A DNA stretch of 64,000 bases. It comes from Clostridia bacterium. GTDB taxonomy: Bacteria; Bacillota; Clostridia; UBA1381. Positions within the stretch are counted from its first letter, which is position 1. The number at the start of each line of letters is the position of its first letter. Positions 51,045 through 61,593 of this stretch are shown here, in pieces. The position numbers and the translations under genes are program-made. The notes below the pieces were generated by a model that saw only the letters and a list, made by a program, of their open reading frames with translations, made no database searches and was not told where the DNA came from. Where the stretch lies: contig JAFQJD010000005.1 of assembly GCA_017415105.1 (NCBI GenBank), forward strand, positions 1-64,000. The letters are read 5' to 3'.

Positions 51045-52388
51045 TTAGCAGATACCCTGAGCCATCATTGCGTCTGCAATCTTCTGGAATCCTGCGATAT
51101 TTGCACCTGCAAGAAGGTTGTAGCCTAAGCCGTACTCCTCTGATGCCTTTGCAGAACTATCGTGAATATTAACCATAATGTTCTCAAGCTGTGCATAAAC
51201 CTGATCGGGTGAGAATACTGTATGACCTGCGTTCTGACCCATTTCGATACATGAACAAGCAACACCGCCTGCGTTTGCAGCCTTTGACGGGCCTATAACT
51301 ACGCCGTTCTTCTGCAAGTATGAAAGTGCATCGTTTGTTGTAGGCATATTTGAGCCCTCGCAAATGAACTTACAGCCGTTTGCAACCATTTCTTCTGCTT
51401 CTTTCATTGTAATCTCATTCTGTGTAGCACACGGAATGTAAAGGTCAGCCTTAACACCCCACGGCTTCTTGCCCGGATAGAATGTAGCGTTCGGGAACTT
51501 CTCTGCATACGGAGCACAGATGTTCTTACCTGATGCTCTGAGCTCGAGCAAGTAATCCTCTTTCTCGCCTGCTGTTACACCGTCGGGATCGTAGATATAA
51601 CCGTCCGGACCTGAAATTGTAACAACCTTTGCACCAAGCTGGTTAAGCTTCTGAACAGTACCCCATGATACGTTACCGAAGCCTGAAACAACAACTTCCT
51701 TGCCCTTAAGCTCCTCGCCGAAGTGCTTGAGCATCTCTCTTGCAAAGAATACGATACCGTAGCCTGTAGCCTCTGTTCTGCCGTTAAGACCGCCGTATGC
51801 AAGACCCTTACCTGTAAGTACGCCCTCGTATACGTTCTTAAGTCTCTTATACTGACCGAACATATAGCCGATTTCCTTTGCACCTACGCCAAGGTCACCT
51901 GCAGGAACGTCTGTTTCTGCACCGATGTGACGGAAAAGCTCTGTCATAAATGACTGACAGAATCTCATAATTTCTGCGTCTGACTTACCGTTCGGGTCAA
52001 AGTCTGAACCGCCCTTACCGCCGCCGATAGGTAGGCCTGTAAGACTGTTCTTGAATATCTGTTCAAAGCCAAGGAACTTTATAATTCCAAGATATACATT
52101 CGGAGCAAATCTCAAACCGCCCTTATAGGGTCCGATTGCACTGTTAAACTGCACTCTGAAGCCTCTGTTCACCTGTACCTTGCCGTTGTCATCAACCCAG
52201 GGTACTCTGAACATAATCTGTCTTTCCGGCTCAACCAATCTCTCGAGTAGTGCACTTGCCTCGTATTCGGGGTGTTTTTCAAGTACAGGAGCGATAGAAG
52301 TCAAAACCTCTGTAACTGCCTGGATAAACTCCGGCTGCTCAGCATTCTTCTTTTCGAGTTCACTTAAAACTCTTTCTACATAAGACAT
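51045..52388 (-). CDS. gdhA: NADP-type glutamate dehydrogenase
   Basis: A 447-residue enzyme, the size of hexameric NADP-dependent GDH. The catalytic segment is GLPIGGGKGGSDFDPNGKSD with the active-site lysine, and GFGNVSWGTVQKL is the coenzyme-binding turn. It interconverts 2-oxoglutarate plus ammonia with glutamate, normally for ammonia assimilation. The start at 52388 has AAGGAGG seven bases away; an in-frame ATG at 52412 is less likely. Codon use suggests high expression. A stand-alone gene with its own terminator. Confidence 0.96.
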   Translation of the reverse strand: MSYVERVLSELEKKNAEQPEFIQAVTEVLTSIAPVLEKHPEYEASALLERLVEPERQIMFRVPWVDDNGKVQVNRGFRVQFNSAIGPYKGGLRFAPNVYLGIIKFLGFEQIFKNSLTGLPIGGGKGGSDFDPNGKSDAEIMRFCQSFMTELFRHIGAETDVPAGDLGVGAKEIGYMFGQYKRLKNVYEGVLTGKGLAYGGLNGRTEATGYGIVFFAREMLKHFGEELKGKEVVVSGFGNVSWGTVQKLNQLGAKVVTISGPDGYIYDPDGVTAGEKEDYLLELRASGKNICAPYAEKFPNATFYPGKKPWGVKADLYIPCATQNEITMKEAEEMVANGCKFICEGSNMPTTNDALSYLQKNGVVIGPSKAANAGGVACSCIEMGQNAGHTVFSPDQVYAQLENIMVNIHDSSAKASEEYGLGYNLLAGANIAGFQKIADAMMAQGIC

Positions 52389-52628
52389 AATAAATCCTCC
52401 TTCTTCGTACATAAATTCTAATCTTTATGCACCTATGTGAATTATTATACCATTTTTCGTGCCTGTGTGCAATAGAAATCAGAAAAAAAATTTTTTACAA
52501 TTTGTAAAAATTCAATAGCATATGGAAAAAATTTTTGTAAAAATATTATGACAAAACCATTTTTTGTTGACAAAATCATAAAAAAAGAGTAAAATGTATA
52601 TAATAAATACAACATTGGAGGGAAAACT

Positions 52629-54707
52629 ATGAATTATGTTCCTGTAGCCGTACTTATCTGTGCGATTATCGCATTGGTATTTGCGGCAGTAAATTTCTAT
52701 TCGGTTAAAAAGAAACCGGAGGGTACAGAGAAAATGGCAGAGATAAGTGCTAAAATCCGTAAGGGTGCTATGGCATATCTCAAAAGACAGTATAAGACAG
52801 TAGGTATCTTCTTTGCTGTAATGTTTGTAATCCTTGCGATACTGGCATTTACCGGAATGCTTACGCCGTATGTGCCGTTTGCATTCGTTACCGGCGGTTT
52901 CTTCTCAGCACTTTCAGGCTTTGTAGGTATGAAAATCGCAACCTATGCCAATTCAAGAACAGCTAACGGTGCAAGAGAGTCACTTAACAAAGGACTTAAA
53001 ATCGCATTCTCATCAGGTGCTGTTATGGGTCTTACTGTTGTAGGTCTCGGACTTCTTGATATAAGCGTATGGTTCATTCTTCTGAAGTTTGCGTTCAAGT
53101 TACCTATTGATGAGATTATGGCGGCTATGCTTACATTCGGTATGGGAGCATCGTCAATGGCACTGTTTGCACGTGTCGGCGGTGGTATCTTTACAAAGGC
53201 GGCAGACGTTGGTGCAGACCTTGTTGGTAAGGTTGAGGTAGGTATCCCCGAGGATGACCCGAGAAACCCGGCTTGTATTGCCGATAACGTAGGTGATAAT
53301 GTAGGTGATGTCGCAGGTATGGGTGCTGACCTTTACGAATCATATGTCGGCTCAATCATTTCCTGCGGTGCTCTTGCAGTTTCAGCAGGTCTCGGACTTA
53401 ACGGCGTGCTTGTTCCTATGCTCATTGCAGCTATTGGTATTATTTCATCTATTATAGGTACATTCTTTGTAAGCACAAAGGAAAATGCTGACCAGAAAGC
53501 ACTTCTCGGCTCATTAAGACGTGGTACGTATGCAAGCTCAATCATTTCTGCAATCGGCTCTGCAATACTTATATACACACTTATTCCCGAGAACGCAAGC
53601 GTGTTCTGGGCAGTTGTATCCGGACTTGTTGCCGGAGTTCTGATCGGTTACTTTACAGAGTATTACACATCAGACACCTATAAGCCCACAAAGGCACTTG
53701 CAGGCTCATCAGAAACAGGCTCTGCAACTATCATAATTGACGGTATTTCACTGGGTATGCTTTCAACCGCAATCCCCGTTATAATAATCGCAATTTCAAT
53801 TATCATCAGCTTCTTTACAGCAGGTGGTGCAGGCTCATTTGCAAGCGGTCTTTACGGTGTAGGTCTTAGTGCAGTTGGTATGCTTTCAACACTCGGTATC
53901 ACACTTGCAACAGATGCTTACGGTCCGGTTGCAGATAATGCCGGCGGTATTGCTGAAATGTCAGGTCTTGAGCCTGAGGTAAGAGAGAGAACAGACGCAC
54001 TTGACTCTCTCGGTAACACAACTGCTGCAACAGGTAAGGGATTTGCTATAGGTTCTGCAGCATTAACAGCTCTTGCACTTATAGTTTCATACACTGATGA
54101 GGTTGAAAGTATGGTTGAACTAAACCTTTCAATCACCAATCCGGCAGTTCTTATAGGCTTGCTTATCGGTGCAATGTTGCCGTTCTTGTTCAGCTCAATG
54201 ACAATGAAGGCTGTAGGACGTGCGGCACAGAAGATAGTTGTAGAGGTAAGACGTCAGTTCAGAGAAATTAAGGGACTTATGACAGGCGAAGCAGAGGCAG
54301 ATTATGAAAGCTGTATTGATATCTGTGTTAAGTCATCACTCAAAGAAATGATTGCTCCTGCCGCACTCGGTATTGTAGCACCTATCGTAGTAGGCTTCGT
54401 GCTTGGCTGTAACGGTGTTGTAGGTATGCTTGCAGGTGCACTTGTATCGGGATTTGTTCTCGCAATTATGATGTCAAACTCAGGCGGTGCATGGGATAAT
54501 GCAAAGAAATATATCGAAGCAGGCAACTACAACGGCAAGGGCAGCGAAAACCACAAAGCAGCCGTTGTCGGCGATACTGTAGGTGACCCGTTCAAGGATA
54601 CAGCAGGTCCGTCAGTAAATATTCTTATAAAGCTTTTAAGTATGGTTTCAATCGTATTTGCAACACTTATTGCAAGCGGAAACCTTATGAGTTTGTTAGG
54701 TATGTAA
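52629..54707 (+). CDS. hppA: Membrane-bound proton/sodium-translocating pyrophosphatase, K+-dependent type
   Basis: A 692-residue polytopic pump with about 16 helices. PPi-binding motifs include [31 protein letters not shown] and [14 protein letters not shown]. At the potassium site the sequence reads [16 protein letters not shown]: alanine rather than lysine at this position is the K+-dependent signature. It hydrolyses PPi to pump H+ or Na+; which ion was not resolved. Together with ppdK it fits a PPi-saving fermenter. GGAGG precedes the ATG. Confidence 0.95.
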   Translation: MNYVPVAVLICAIIALVFAAVNFYSVKKKPEGTEKMAEISAKIRKGAMAYLKRQYKTVGIFFAVMFVILAILAFTGMLTPYVPFAFVTGGFFSALSGFVGMKIATYANSRTANGARESLNKGLKIAFSSGAVMGLTVVGLGLLDISVWFILLKFAFKLPIDEIMAAMLTFGMGASSMALFARVGGGIFTKAADVGADLVGKVEVGIPEDDPRNPACIADNVGDNVGDVAGMGADLYESYVGSIISCGALAVSAGLGLNGVLVPMLIAAIGIISSIIGTFFVSTKENADQKALLGSLRRGTYASSIISAIGSAILIYTLIPENASVFWAVVSGLVAGVLIGYFTEYYTSDTYKPTKALAGSSETGSATIIIDGISLGMLSTAIPVIIIAISIIISFFTAGGAGSFASGLYGVGLSAVGMLSTLGITLATDAYGPVADNAGGIAEMSGLEPEVRERTDALDSLGNTTAATGKGFAIGSAALTALALIVSYTDEVESMVELNLSITNPAVLIGLLIGAMLPFLFSSMTMKAVGRAAQKIVVEVRRQFREIKGLMTGEAEADYESCIDICVKSSLKEMIAPAALGIVAPIVVGFVLGCNGVVGMLAGALVSGFVLAIMMSNSGGAWDNAKKYIEAGNYNGKGSENHKAAVVGDTVGDPFKDTAGPSVNILIKLLSMVSIVFATLIASGNLMSLLGM

Positions 54708-54716
54708 ATCAAACAA

Positions 54717-54748
54717 AAATGGTTGAGCAACTGCTCAACCATTTTTTT
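54717..54748. terminator. Bidirectional terminator between hppA and the GH26-like gene
   Basis: AAATGGTTGAGCA, loop AC, TGCTCAACCATTT with flanking A and T runs. Confidence 0.9.
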
Positions 54749-56693
54749 ATTTGTTAATTACCTTATACAGTCTTTCCATCATTATAGCGGCATCGCCGCG
54801 GCTCACAAGCCCGTCACCGTAGAACATCCCGTCCTCACGGTCAAGAATAATTCCACTCTCTTTTGCAATCTTTATATAGTCTATTGCCCAGTCGGTGAGC
54901 TTATCAGAATAAGTAAGCTCAACATCGCCTACTGTTACATCAGGCTTGTTCTTTAATAAAATCCTTGCCATAATTGCAATGAATTCGTTTCTTGTAACTG
55001 CGTTTTGACCTCGGAACGTGCCGTCCTCATAGCCGGTTATAAGTTCCTCGTTTACTGCAGCATTAACTGTTTTATAGTACCAGTCGTTTTCTGAAAGGTC
55101 TGTAAGACCACACGATTTATCACTTGGTGTAATGCCTGCAAGACGCATTAGCATTGTCGCGATTTCCGCACGTGAGAGCCTGTTATCGGGTGCGAACATA
55201 TTTCTTCCCACACCTTCAACTATGCCTTGCTGAGAAAGGAAACCAACCGCATTACGCATTTCGTTTGGCTTGTCTTTCATATCATCATAGCCACAAAGTC
55301 CGTTATCTTCTACGTCCTTGTACACACTTTTGTCATTGTTTGAAACAAGCTCGATATTATATGTCTTGCTTGTCGCAATCTTCTCACCGTCATAAATCTC
55401 ACAGGTAAGTGTGTGCTTACCGTACGGGATATGCTCATTACCAAGCTTCAGCTCATATGGCGGCTCGGTTCTTTCACAAAGCCAGTTACCGTCCAGAAGA
55501 TATCGCACAACAAGGTTCTGCTTTTTGTATCTGTAGGCATATGCCGAAACCTCAACATAATCTGTAAATATCATACCGTCAACAAGCTCTGTATATGAAT
55601 ACGGTGCAGATGACGGATAATCCTTAAGATAAATCGGGTCTGCCGTAAGCGACTGCATCAGAGACAGCAGTGCGGGGTTATTCATCATATCATATCTGTA
55701 TAAATCTCCCGGCACATACTGATTGAATGAGATTATACATTTATATTCCGGATACATTCTCGGTAAGTCCGAGTAATACATACGAAGCTGATGCTTTGCC
55801 CACTCGGTATAGTCTGTTCCGTCAGGCGATTCAAAGCCTACACCGCCCTCCGTTATCATTACGGGTTTTTTGATGTTGTTACGCTCCATAAAATCGTGAA
55901 GCATCTTTGCACGCATCGACGGGTTTGCATACGGTCCCATTATGAACGAGCGGTTTGCCGCATCGTCGTTATTGGGATTACCCTGGAAATACGGCATAGT
56001 ATAGAGGCTACAGCCTATCCAGTCAACATATTCATCGCCCGGATAGTATTCCTCAAATGTCGTATCAAGCCCACCGGTGTCGTTGGGTGCCCATACCATT
56101 GCGATATTCTCTTTTGTATGTGCATAGTCTGCCACGAAACGGAAGCAGTCAACAAATATTTCGGGGTAGTTGAAGTTATCGTCAATATTCATTTCCTTAC
56201 CGAAAATGAGAAGTACGTCCTTGCCCCATGAGGCAACCTCATCTATATAGTTATAGATATAATTTGAATAGTCACGTATATCTATAATCTGCGAATTCTT
56301 TAATGCAAAGTTCCAGTTAAGACCGTAAAGCTCGGTATGATTGCTCGGAGTTTCCGGTTTTTCAATTCTTGCAACCTTATCATTCTTTATCTCTTCGGTC
56401 GGTATGAACCAGTCATAGCTCGTATCAAGTGCATTCTTGATATCGGGATATTTTCTGTCATACGGTGTACCGATATATACGCCCGCCCTCGGCTCAAACT
56501 TCGCTCCGTAATATGGATAATAATCGGGTGTTGTTTTGACATATATTTTAAACTCATTTTCCAGAAGCATCCTGTGCCGGACTTCCATCTCCCAACCTAC
56601 CCACGAAAGTGATTTCGCAGATACAGACGCCGGCAATGCCGTAACAACCGTTGCAACACATAAAAGTGCTGTTATCAGTTTTTTTATTGTCAT
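54747..56693 (-). CDS. Secreted GH26-like glycoside hydrolase with SLH domains
   Basis: A 648-residue exported protein. It has a signal peptide (about 1-26, ending SVSA) and a TIM-barrel catalytic region (about 28-395) like GH26 mannanases: IFGKEMN (putative acid/base Glu167), [37 protein letters not shown] and PVMITEGG (putative nucleophile Glu282). A beta-sandwich (about 395-485) follows, then three SLH repeats (about 490-645) with [16 protein letters not shown] and [13 protein letters not shown]. It is probably a wall-attached beta-mannan or related hydrolase. Substrate unproven. The start at 56693 is nine bases from AAAAGG; other ATGs upstream lack a site. Confidence 0.85.
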   Translation of the reverse strand: MTIKKLITALLCVATVVTALPASVSAKSLSWVGWEMEVRHRMLLENEFKIYVKTTPDYYPYYGAKFEPRAGVYIGTPYDRKYPDIKNALDTSYDWFIPTEEIKNDKVARIEKPETPSNHTELYGLNWNFALKNSQIIDIRDYSNYIYNYIDEVASWGKDVLLIFGKEMNIDDNFNYPEIFVDCFRFVADYAHTKENIAMVWAPNDTGGLDTTFEEYYPGDEYVDWIGCSLYTMPYFQGNPNNDDAANRSFIMGPYANPSMRAKMLHDFMERNNIKKPVMITEGGVGFESPDGTDYTEWAKHQLRMYYSDLPRMYPEYKCIISFNQYVPGDLYRYDMMNNPALLSLMQSLTADPIYLKDYPSSAPYSYTELVDGMIFTDYVEVSAYAYRYKKQNLVVRYLLDGNWLCERTEPPYELKLGNEHIPYGKHTLTCEIYDGEKIATSKTYNIELVSNNDKSVYKDVEDNGLCGYDDMKDKPNEMRNAVGFLSQQGIVEGVGRNMFAPDNRLSRAEIATMLMRLAGITPSDKSCGLTDLSENDWYYKTVNAAVNEELITGYEDGTFRGQNAVTRNEFIAIMARILLKNKPDVTVGDVELTYSDKLTDWAIDYIKIAKESGIILDREDGMFYGDGLVSRGDAAIMMERLYKVINK

Positions 56694-56733
56694 ATATATC
56701 ATCCTTTTTTGTGTCGTTTGATTTGGAAAGATG

Positions 56734-56781
56734 TGCTTGTGTAGAATGCATTTCAAAACGCAGTAGCATTCGTAGCAAGCA
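56734..56781. repeat. Hairpin repeat, copy B
   Basis: TGCTTG-TGTA-GAATGC, loop ATTTCAAAACGCAGTA, GCATTC-GTAG-CAAGCA: a stem with a symmetric internal mismatch. Shares AGAATGCATTTCA and AGCATTCG-AGCAA with copy A. It lies between argS and the GH26-like gene. Confidence 0.65.
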
Positions 56782-56799
56782 TTTCTTTTCAAATTGATT

Positions 56800-58500
56800 T
56801 TACATAGACTCTACTACTTCAATGCCCAACAGCCCAAGTGCAGATTTTATAACCGTGCACGTTGCATCAACGATTGCAAGACGTGCTTTTTTGGTTTCTT
56901 CGTCTACATCATCACGCATAATCGGGTTTGTGTTGTAGAACTTATTAAACGCCTTTACAAGGCTTGTCACATATCTGTTTACATAGAACGGCTCGTTCTT
57001 GTCTGCCGCATCTGCCACAGCATCACCGAATGAATTGATGAGCTTAACAAGCGTATATGCATCATCCGATACTGCCTTTGTGAGGTCTGCATTACTGTAG
57101 TCCATGCCCTCTGCACGACGTAGTATACTCTTTCCGCGTGCATAGCCGTACATACAGTACGGTGCACTCTCACCGTCAAAGTCAAGCATTGTATCCCACG
57201 AGAACACAATATCCTTTTCACGTGAGTTTTTAAGGAATGTGTAAAGAATTGCACCGATGCCGATTTTCTTTGATACAGCATCAATATCGTCTACGTTTGC
57301 ACCGTTATTTTCGATGATTGAACGTGTCTTTTCGATTGATTCGTTTAGAACATCCTCAAGGAAAACAACGTCACCGTGGCGTGTTGACATACTCTTGCCC
57401 GGAAGCTTCACAAGACCGAATCCGACGTGGACGCAGTCCTTGCTCCATTCCCAACCGGCACGCTTCATTGACTCAAATATCTGTTTAAAGTGCAATGACT
57501 GCGGAAGACCGACAACGTATATGTTCTTATCAAAATTATATGTTCTGTGACGGTAAAGTGCCGCAGCAATATCACGGGTTGCGTAAATTGTTGCACCGTC
57601 AGACTTCAATATTATACACGGAGGCATATTCATATCCGAAAGGTCAACAACCTGTGCACCCTCACTCTCTGTAAGGATACCCTTATCACGTAGTATATCC
57701 ACTACCTCGTCCATCTTATCCGAGTAGAATGCTTCGCCGTTATATGAATCAAACGACACGCCAAGCATATCATATACACGCTTGAACTCGACAAGACTCT
57801 GGTCTTTAAAGTATTTCCAGAGCTCTGTGGTTTCGGCATCGCCGTCCTCAAGCTTTTTAAAATACTCACGTGCCTCGTCCTCAAGTGACGGGTCCTTTTC
57901 TGCTTCTTCGTGGAATTTTACATATATCTTTAACAGCTCATTTATCGGGTCTTTCTCGATTACCTTCGCATCGCCCCACCGCTTGTACGCACTTATCAGC
58001 TTACCAAACTGTGTTCCCCAGTCTCCTAAATGGTTAAGCGACTGCACATCATAGCCAAGGAATTTATATATTCTTGCAAGAGAATTACCAACCGCTGTTG
58101 AGAACAAGTGTCCTATGTGGAACGGCTTTGCAATATTGGGTGACGAATACTCAACAAGTACTGTCTTGCCGCTGCCCATTTCTGATTTTCCCCAGTCCTC
58201 ACCTGCTTCTCTTGCGGCTTTGACTGTGTCTGAAATGAACAAAGCCTTGTTATAGAAAAAGTTAAGGTATCCGCCGACCGCATCAACCTGCGAGATTGCT
58301 TCGTCTGATGAGAGCTGTTCTTTAAGCTCCTGTGCAATCATCGGCGGTGCTTTTCTCATCACCTTTGCAAGCGGAAAGCACGGAAACGCCAAATCGCCCA
58401 GCTTTTCATCGGGCGGGGTTTCAACTGCTTTTTCTATCGCTTCACGCTCAAGACCTGTAAGCTCCTGAAGCTTGTCAATAATATGTTCTTTAAAGTCCAT
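56800..58500 (-). CDS. argS: Arginyl-tRNA synthetase
   Basis: A 566-residue class I synthetase. The HIGH motif is SSPNIAKPFHIGHLFST, and MSTRHGDVVFLEDVL is in the KMSKS position. The N-terminal Add1-type domain (about 1-110) and the C-terminal anticodon-binding DALR domain (about 440-566) complete the usual layout. It charges tRNA-Arg. glyA lies upstream on the same strand, separated by a hairpin repeat; the GH26-like gene follows. No T-box leader was seen. Confidence 0.96.
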   Translation of the reverse strand: MDFKEHIIDKLQELTGLEREAIEKAVETPPDEKLGDLAFPCFPLAKVMRKAPPMIAQELKEQLSSDEAISQVDAVGGYLNFFYNKALFISDTVKAAREAGEDWGKSEMGSGKTVLVEYSSPNIAKPFHIGHLFSTAVGNSLARIYKFLGYDVQSLNHLGDWGTQFGKLISAYKRWGDAKVIEKDPINELLKIYVKFHEEAEKDPSLEDEAREYFKKLEDGDAETTELWKYFKDQSLVEFKRVYDMLGVSFDSYNGEAFYSDKMDEVVDILRDKGILTESEGAQVVDLSDMNMPPCIILKSDGATIYATRDIAAALYRHRTYNFDKNIYVVGLPQSLHFKQIFESMKRAGWEWSKDCVHVGFGLVKLPGKSMSTRHGDVVFLEDVLNESIEKTRSIIENNGANVDDIDAVSKKIGIGAILYTFLKNSREKDIVFSWDTMLDFDGESAPYCMYGYARGKSILRRAEGMDYSNADLTKAVSDDAYTLVKLINSFGDAVADAADKNEPFYVNRYVTSLVKAFNKFYNTNPIMRDDVDEETKKARLAIVDATCTVIKSALGLLGIEVVESM

Positions 58501-58547
58501 TGTTTAAATGTTTTCCTTTCAAAAATTGAAAAAAGCTCATTAAACTA

Positions 58548-58611
58548 CTTGCGGTGTGTTGCGGAGAATGCATTTCACTACACTATAGCATTCGGAGCAA
58601 CGCACCGTAAG
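58548..58611. repeat. Hairpin repeat, copy A
   Basis: CTTGCGGTGTGTTGC-GGAG-AATGC pairs with GCATTC-GGAG-CAACGCACCGTAAG: two helices around a symmetric GGAG/GGAG internal loop, apical loop ATTTCACTACACTATA. It shares its upper part with copies B and C. Located between glyA and argS; the AGCTTTTTTC that follows on the minus strand could make it a terminator. Confidence 0.7.
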
Positions 58612-58624
58612 TATGTTTTTATTC

Positions 58625-59863
58625 TTAATAAAGCGGGTGCTTGTCACATAAAGCTGCTACCCTTGTTCTTATCTCATCCTGTGAGTTCTCAAAATCTCTG
58701 ATTGTAAGGCCGATAAGCTTACCAACCTCAACCATATCCTCCTCAACAAAACCACGTGATGTTGTTGCAGGAGTACCGATTCTGATACCGCTTGTGATAA
58801 ACGGGCTCTTTGTATCGAACGGAATAGCGTTCTTGTTAACTGTGATGCCAACCTCGTCAAGCATCTTTTCAGCTTCCTTACCTGTTACGCCTGTATCTGT
58901 TAAATCAACAAGCATAAGGTGGTTGTCTGTACCGCCTGAAACAAGCTTTAATCCTTCTTTAACAAGCTGTGCTGCCAACGCCTGAGCGTTCTTTGCAACC
59001 TGCTCCTGATATGCCTTAAACTCCGGCTTTAATGCCTCGCCGAAGCATACAGCCTTTGCTGAAATTGTATGCATCAGAGGACCGCCCTGTATTCCGGGGA
59101 ATATAGCCTTATTGAACTTCTTCGCCAGCTCCTCATCGTTTGTGAGGATAAGACCGCCTCTGGGGCCTCTTAATGTCTTATGAGTTGTTGTTGTTACAAC
59201 GTCTGCATACGGCATCGGTGACGGATGAACACCTGCAGCGATAAGACCTGCAATGTGTGCCATATCAACCATAAAGTATGCACCGACTTCCTTTGCAATT
59301 TCTGCAAACTTCTCAAAGTCGATAACTCTCGGATATGCTGATGCACCTGCAAGGATAAGCTTCGGCTTACACTCAAGTGCAAGACGGCGTACCTCATCAT
59401 AATCTATTGTGTTTGTTTCCTCTGTTACGCCGTAGGGTACGATATTAAAATACTTACCCGACATATTAACGGGTGAGCCGTGGCTCAGGTGACCGCCGTG
59501 TGCAAGGCTCATTGAAAGTACAGTATCGCCCGGCTCAAGAAGTGCGAAGAACACTGCCATATTTGCCTGTGCACCTGAATGTGGCTGTACGTTTGCGTAG
59601 CCTGCGTTAAATATCTTCTTTGCACGCTCGATTGCGATTTCCTCAACAACGTCTACGTGCTCACAACCGCCGTAATAACGCTTGCCCGGATATCCTTCGG
59701 CATATTTATTTGTAAGCGGAGTACCGTTTGCCTCCATTACTGTTTCAGAAACAAAGTTCTCTGATGCGATAAGCTCAATCTTATTCTTCTGTCTGTTTGC
59801 CTCGTCCATGACCGCTGCATAAACTTCAGGGTCGTTCTGCTTCAATAAATCAAAATTTTTCAT
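58625..59863 (-). CDS. glyA: Serine hydroxymethyltransferase
   Basis: A 412-residue PLP enzyme. [16 protein letters not shown] at the N-terminus, [15 protein letters not shown], and the lysine loop [16 protein letters not shown] are diagnostic. It converts serine plus tetrahydrofolate to glycine and methylene-THF. The start at 59863 follows GGAGG; an in-frame ATG at 59875 would overlap that site. Normal length. Strong codon bias suggests good expression. Confidence 0.97.
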   Translation of the reverse strand: MKNFDLLKQNDPEVYAAVMDEANRQKNKIELIASENFVSETVMEANGTPLTNKYAEGYPGKRYYGGCEHVDVVEEIAIERAKKIFNAGYANVQPHSGAQANMAVFFALLEPGDTVLSMSLAHGGHLSHGSPVNMSGKYFNIVPYGVTEETNTIDYDEVRRLALECKPKLILAGASAYPRVIDFEKFAEIAKEVGAYFMVDMAHIAGLIAAGVHPSPMPYADVVTTTTHKTLRGPRGGLILTNDEELAKKFNKAIFPGIQGGPLMHTISAKAVCFGEALKPEFKAYQEQVAKNAQALAAQLVKEGLKLVSGGTDNHLMLVDLTDTGVTGKEAEKMLDEVGITVNKNAIPFDTKSPFITSGIRIGTPATTSRGFVEEDMVEVGKLIGLTIRDFENSQDEIRTRVAALCDKHPLY

Positions 59864-60025
59864 AAGTACCTCCATTGGATTTTTATCTGAAATTCATCTA
59901 TTGTATATTATACATTGAAATCGCAGATTTTGCAAGTGTTTATGCGAAAAAAAGCGAAATAACCAAACATTTACAGCATTGACACATAACTTTTTATATG
60001 TTAATATATCAGTGAGGTGGAAACT

Positions 60026-60658
60026 ATGACAAAAAAAGAACTTGTACAGACAGTAATCGAAAGATTAAAAGCAAAATACCCCGACGTAAAATGCACACTT
60101 GATTACACAACGCCGATAGAAATGCTTATAGCAACACAGCTTTCTGCACAGTGTACCGATGCACGTGTTAATATAGTTACAAAGGACTTGTTTAAGAAAT
60201 ATAAAAATGTATATGATTTTGCAAACGCAGACTATGATGAGCTTTGCGAGGATATCCGTTCAACCGGATTTTACCGCAACAAAGCAAAAAATATAATCGC
60301 CGCCGCACAGCGGATAATTGATGTATATAACGGTGAAGTCCCCGACACAATGGAGGATTTGCTGACTCTTCCCGGCACAGGCAGAAAAACGGCAAATCTT
60401 GTGCTTGGCGATATCTTTAAAAAGCCTGCGATTGTGGTGGATACGCACTGCATAAGGCTTTCAAACAGAATAGGTCTTACAAAAAATTCCGACCCGGTAA
60501 AAATCGAGTCGGATTTAAGGAAAATTGTTCCGCCTGAGGAAAGTCTTGGTCTTTGCCACAGACTCGTTGCACACGGCAGAGCAGTCTGCAATGCACGAAA
60601 ACCGATGTGTGAGGGGTGCATATTAAATGGTGTATGTAAAAAAGTCGGAGTGAAGTAA
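60026..60658 (+). CDS. nth: Endonuclease III
   Basis: A 210-residue DNA glycosylase/AP lyase. The helix-hairpin-helix LPGTGRKTANLVLG holds the catalytic Lys, VDTHCIRLSNR the catalytic Asp, and C-x6-C-x2-C-x5-C at the C-terminus (from CNARKPMCEGC) binds the 4Fe-4S cluster. It removes oxidised pyrimidines in base excision repair. The ATG at 60026 follows GAGGTGG; a GTG nine bases earlier is within the RBS. A single gene ending in a hairpin shared with the SLOG gene. Confidence 0.96.
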   Translation: MTKKELVQTVIERLKAKYPDVKCTLDYTTPIEMLIATQLSAQCTDARVNIVTKDLFKKYKNVYDFANADYDELCEDIRSTGFYRNKAKNIIAAAQRIIDVYNGEVPDTMEDLLTLPGTGRKTANLVLGDIFKKPAIVVDTHCIRLSNRIGLTKNSDPVKIESDLRKIVPPEESLGLCHRLVAHGRAVCNARKPMCEGCILNGVCKKVGVK

Positions 60659-60686
60659 AAGTCATCGCATAATGCAATGACTTTTT
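60657..60686. terminator. Bidirectional terminator between nth and the second SLOG gene
   Basis: AAAAGTCAT, inner GC/GC pairing, ATGACTTTTT. Confidence 0.75.
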
Positions 60687-61176
60687 ATTGCTCTAACACA
60701 TTCCACACACTTATATCTTTTCTTTTTGCATAATCAATCGTATTCTTTGTTCCACTCTTTTGACCGTTGAATACGGCTATTACAAGATTTGACCTATCAA
60801 CCATCCATTCATTTCTCACCTGATAGCAACCCGAATAGTAACAAGAACTAATTTCCCTTACCAAATCTGCATCATTGATTATTTGAATAAATCTTTGCTG
60901 TTCCCAAAAACTTCTTCTTTGTTCAAATTTCGGATGCGGTAAAGCACATATCAAACGGATATCCTTATTTGTTTTTCGCTTTTCAAGAACAATCTCTGCT
61001 GCCCATATATCAACTCCCATTGCCATTCCCGTTATAAATGTAACAAATCCTTTCTCAATCGCCTTGTCGATAGCTTTTTCAAGCAACGGTACAATCTCTT
61101 TTTCCGAATGTTTCATTTTTGACGGTCTGTGTCCCGTAAAACAGCATCTGTGTCTTTTTAATTCCCTCTGATTCAT
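60685..61176 (-). CDS. SLOG-family (DUF1273) protein, second copy (163 aa)
   Basis: A 163-residue protein with the DUF1273/SLOG fold: RCCFTGHRPSKM at the N-terminus, FITGMAMGVDIWAAEIVL in the middle, and SNLVIAVFNGQKSGTKNTI near the end. It is a closer match to YpsA/DUF1273 than the protein at 19752-20297. Cellular role unknown; ligand binding by the Rossmann-like pocket is expected. The start at 61176 follows GGGAGG. It is divergent from an XRE regulator, with an operator-like palindrome over its -35 box, so repression by that regulator is likely. Confidence 0.85.
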   Translation of the reverse strand: MNQRELKRHRCCFTGHRPSKMKHSEKEIVPLLEKAIDKAIEKGFVTFITGMAMGVDIWAAEIVLEKRKTNKDIRLICALPHPKFEQRRSFWEQQRFIQIINDADLVREISSCYYSGCYQVRNEWMVDRSNLVIAVFNGQKSGTKNTIDYAKRKDISVWNVLEQ

Positions 61177-61231
61177 AAATAATTTACCTCCCACGAAAAA
61201 TTGACCATTATCACGGACAATATTTTATTCA

Positions 61232-61271
61232 ATTATAGCATACAATATAGATAGTTACAACCAATATTGGT
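61232..61271 (-). promoter_or_regulatory. SLOG promoter with overlapping palindrome
   Basis: Minus strand TTGTAA (61260-61255), 17 bp, TATAAT (61237-61232). The 12-bp palindrome ACCAATATTGGT (61260-61271) touches the -35. The pair TTGACC (61201-61206) and GGTCAA (61269-61274) bracket the region, suggesting two half-sites for the XRE protein. Confidence 0.6.
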
Positions 61272-61295
61272 CAATTGTTTTGTGGGGTGGCTATT

Positions 61296-61541
61296 ATGAA
61301 TCAGAAATTAAGACGTGATCGCAATATGGGTGATAATTTAAGAAGATTAAGGCTTGAAAAAGATATTTCTCAAGAAAAGCTTTGTGCCGAGCTTCAGCGA
61401 CGTGGTTGTGATATCGGCAGAAGTACGTATGCAAAATATGAAGCAGGCGAGCTCAATATTCGTGTAAGCGTCATTATGGAGTTAAAGAAAATTTACAAGT
61501 GCACTTATGATGATTTTTTTGATGGTCTTGAAACCGAATAA
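61296..61541 (+). CDS. XRE-family helix-turn-helix regulator (81 aa)
   Basis: An 81-residue Cro/XRE-type protein with a clear HTH: NLRRLRLEKDISQEKLCAEL, then STYAKYEAGELNIRV. The rest ends KCTYDDFFDGLETE. GGGGTGG lies before the ATG at 61296. It is divergently transcribed from the second SLOG gene over a 120-base region with a palindrome, so it probably represses that gene. It does not share the C-terminal segment of the paralogous XRE pair at 34944 and 43420 and lacks their RNA leader. Confidence 0.85.
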   Translation: MNQKLRRDRNMGDNLRRLRLEKDISQEKLCAELQRRGCDIGRSTYAKYEAGELNIRVSVIMELKKIYKCTYDDFFDGLETE

Positions 61542-61558
61542 ATATTTTTCTTATGACT

Positions 61559-61588
61559 AAAAAACCGATGCATCACGCATCGGTTTTT
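61559..61588. terminator. Bidirectional terminator between the XRE and DUF2798 genes
   Basis: AAAACCGATGC, loop ATCAC, GCATCGGTTTT with flanking A and T runs. Confidence 0.9.
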
Positions 61589-61593
61589 ATGTA

